Source: Candidatus Zixiibacteriota bacterium (GTDB lineage Bacteria; Zixibacteria; MSB-5A5; GN15; FEB-12). From it: a stretch of 6,828 bases of DNA. The translations under genes were made by a program, and so were the position numbers. The stretch is taken from assembly GCA_030591625.1 (NCBI GenBank), contig JAUVAR010000146.1:1-6828 (forward strand). The letters are read 5' to 3'. Below the pieces are notes generated by a model that was not told the DNA's origin, searched no databases, and was given only the letters and a program-made list of their open reading frames with translations. Position 1 is the first letter of the stretch, and each line of letters starts with the position of its first letter. Below are positions 6,308-6,828 of this stretch, piece after piece.

Positions 6308-6828
6308 TTACTCTCCGGCATCATTGTCCGGCTCAGAATCAAAGGGCATGCACGCTGGTCGGGATGATTGCCTCCTGAGCCTGCCCGTAGTCGCATCAAA
6401 AATCCAGGTAATGCAAGGAGCAGTGAATTTTTCAGCAATGCTCCACGGCAAATCAAAACCTGTAATAATCCACCTTGCAGTTGGAGGCTCGTCTGCTATG
6501 CTGTGCATGACGCATACCATTTCGACTCTCGCTCCTCGAAAGCCATTAATCCCACCCCATTTCTCAATGATATCGGCCAAATTCATAGTTGGTGCTTCTT
6601 TAGCGAACGAATGGAATATCTCACGACCATTCACCAAATCTTCCTCCGCTTGTTGGTTGGAAGGCACGATAACTTCGACAGACCTGTCAGTACGAGTACC
6701 AATCACTTGAAATAAAGCTCCTGTTTCAACATCTGTCCACACATCCAACTTCCACCCTCTTAGATCTTCGTTGTAATGAATGCGCTCTGTGAATGGATTA
6801 AGTAAATCTCCATCAAGAGTGGTCAGCC
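6308..6828 (-). CDS. Unrecognised protein, C-terminal 172 residues (start beyond right edge)
   Basis: The frame is open from the right window edge (first full codon at 6826) to TAA at 6308-6310. The visible part begins LTTLDGDLLNPFTERIHY; a TTG at 6748 could be taken as a start, but the frame continues upstream without a stop and the residues before it look equally protein-like, so I treat the gene as truncated by the window. The sequence is mixed alpha/beta in style, with tryptophan-rich segments (RGWKLDVWTDVETG, EKWGGINGF, ARWIITGFDLPW, CITWIFDATTGRLRR) and an acidic end (DSEPDNDAGE). No transmembrane segment is visible and I do not recognise the family. Two plus-strand frames of over 100 codons overlap it, but neither extends to the edge and both look less natural. 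Confidence 0.6.
   Translation of the reverse strand, partial: LTTLDGDLLNPFTERIHYNEDLRGWKLDVWTDVETGALFQVIGTRTDRSVEVIVPSNQQAEEDLVNGREIFHSFAKEAPTMNLADIIEKWGGINGFRGARVEMVCVMHSIADEPPTARWIITGFDLPWSIAEKFTAPCITWIFDATTGRLRRQSSRPACMPFDSEPDNDAGE

Noticed and set aside
6324..6715. Two overlapping plus-strand frames of 115-128 codons opposite the 6308-6828 gene
   Set aside because: They lie antisense to a frame open to the window edge, have less natural composition and no supporting start signal.

Overview
The window looks like chromosome from a Gram-negative (two-membrane) bacterium. Two products carry Sec-type signal peptides, and one of them looks like an outer-membrane beta-barrel. Shine-Dalgarno sequences are weak or absent before every start. 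A lamin-tail-domain secreted protein, a barrel resembling the helix-hairpin-helix barrels of Bacteroidota, and a Fis-type sigma-54 activator together suggest the FCB group or a neighbouring candidate phylum. That placement is inference from protein style, not a marker-based assignment.

All credible genes lie on the minus strand, so transcription runs from high to low coordinates. From the right edge: the C-terminal 172 residues of an unrecognised protein (6308-6828); a 460-base stretch (5845-6307) rich in short palindromes, with one doubtful 46-codon ORF; ribonuclease R (3655-5844); a sigma-54 enhancer-binding regulator with a degenerate receiver-like N-terminus (2201-3613); a signal-peptide-bearing barrel protein (544-2196); and the N-terminal 181 residues of a lamin-tail-domain secreted protein that runs off the left edge (1-544).

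The four genes from rnr leftward are tightly packed: gaps of 41 and 4 bases, then a one-base stop/start overlap. No terminator is visible between them, so they probably form one transcript. The barrel and lamin-tail genes are the most strongly coupled pair and probably act together at the cell envelope. The regulator could control its own operon or distant sigma-54 promoters; the sequence does not say which.

The main unexplained structure is the gene-poor stretch. It holds three hairpins of the same geometry (7-bp stem, GAA or GAT loop). Two of them share the core GTACCCCACC-N-GAA-N'-GGTGGG in opposite orientations, with a base-pair-preserving change in the stem. This looks like a family of intergenic palindromic repeats. 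I see no CRISPR array, tRNA, rRNA, transposase, phage gene or defence system.
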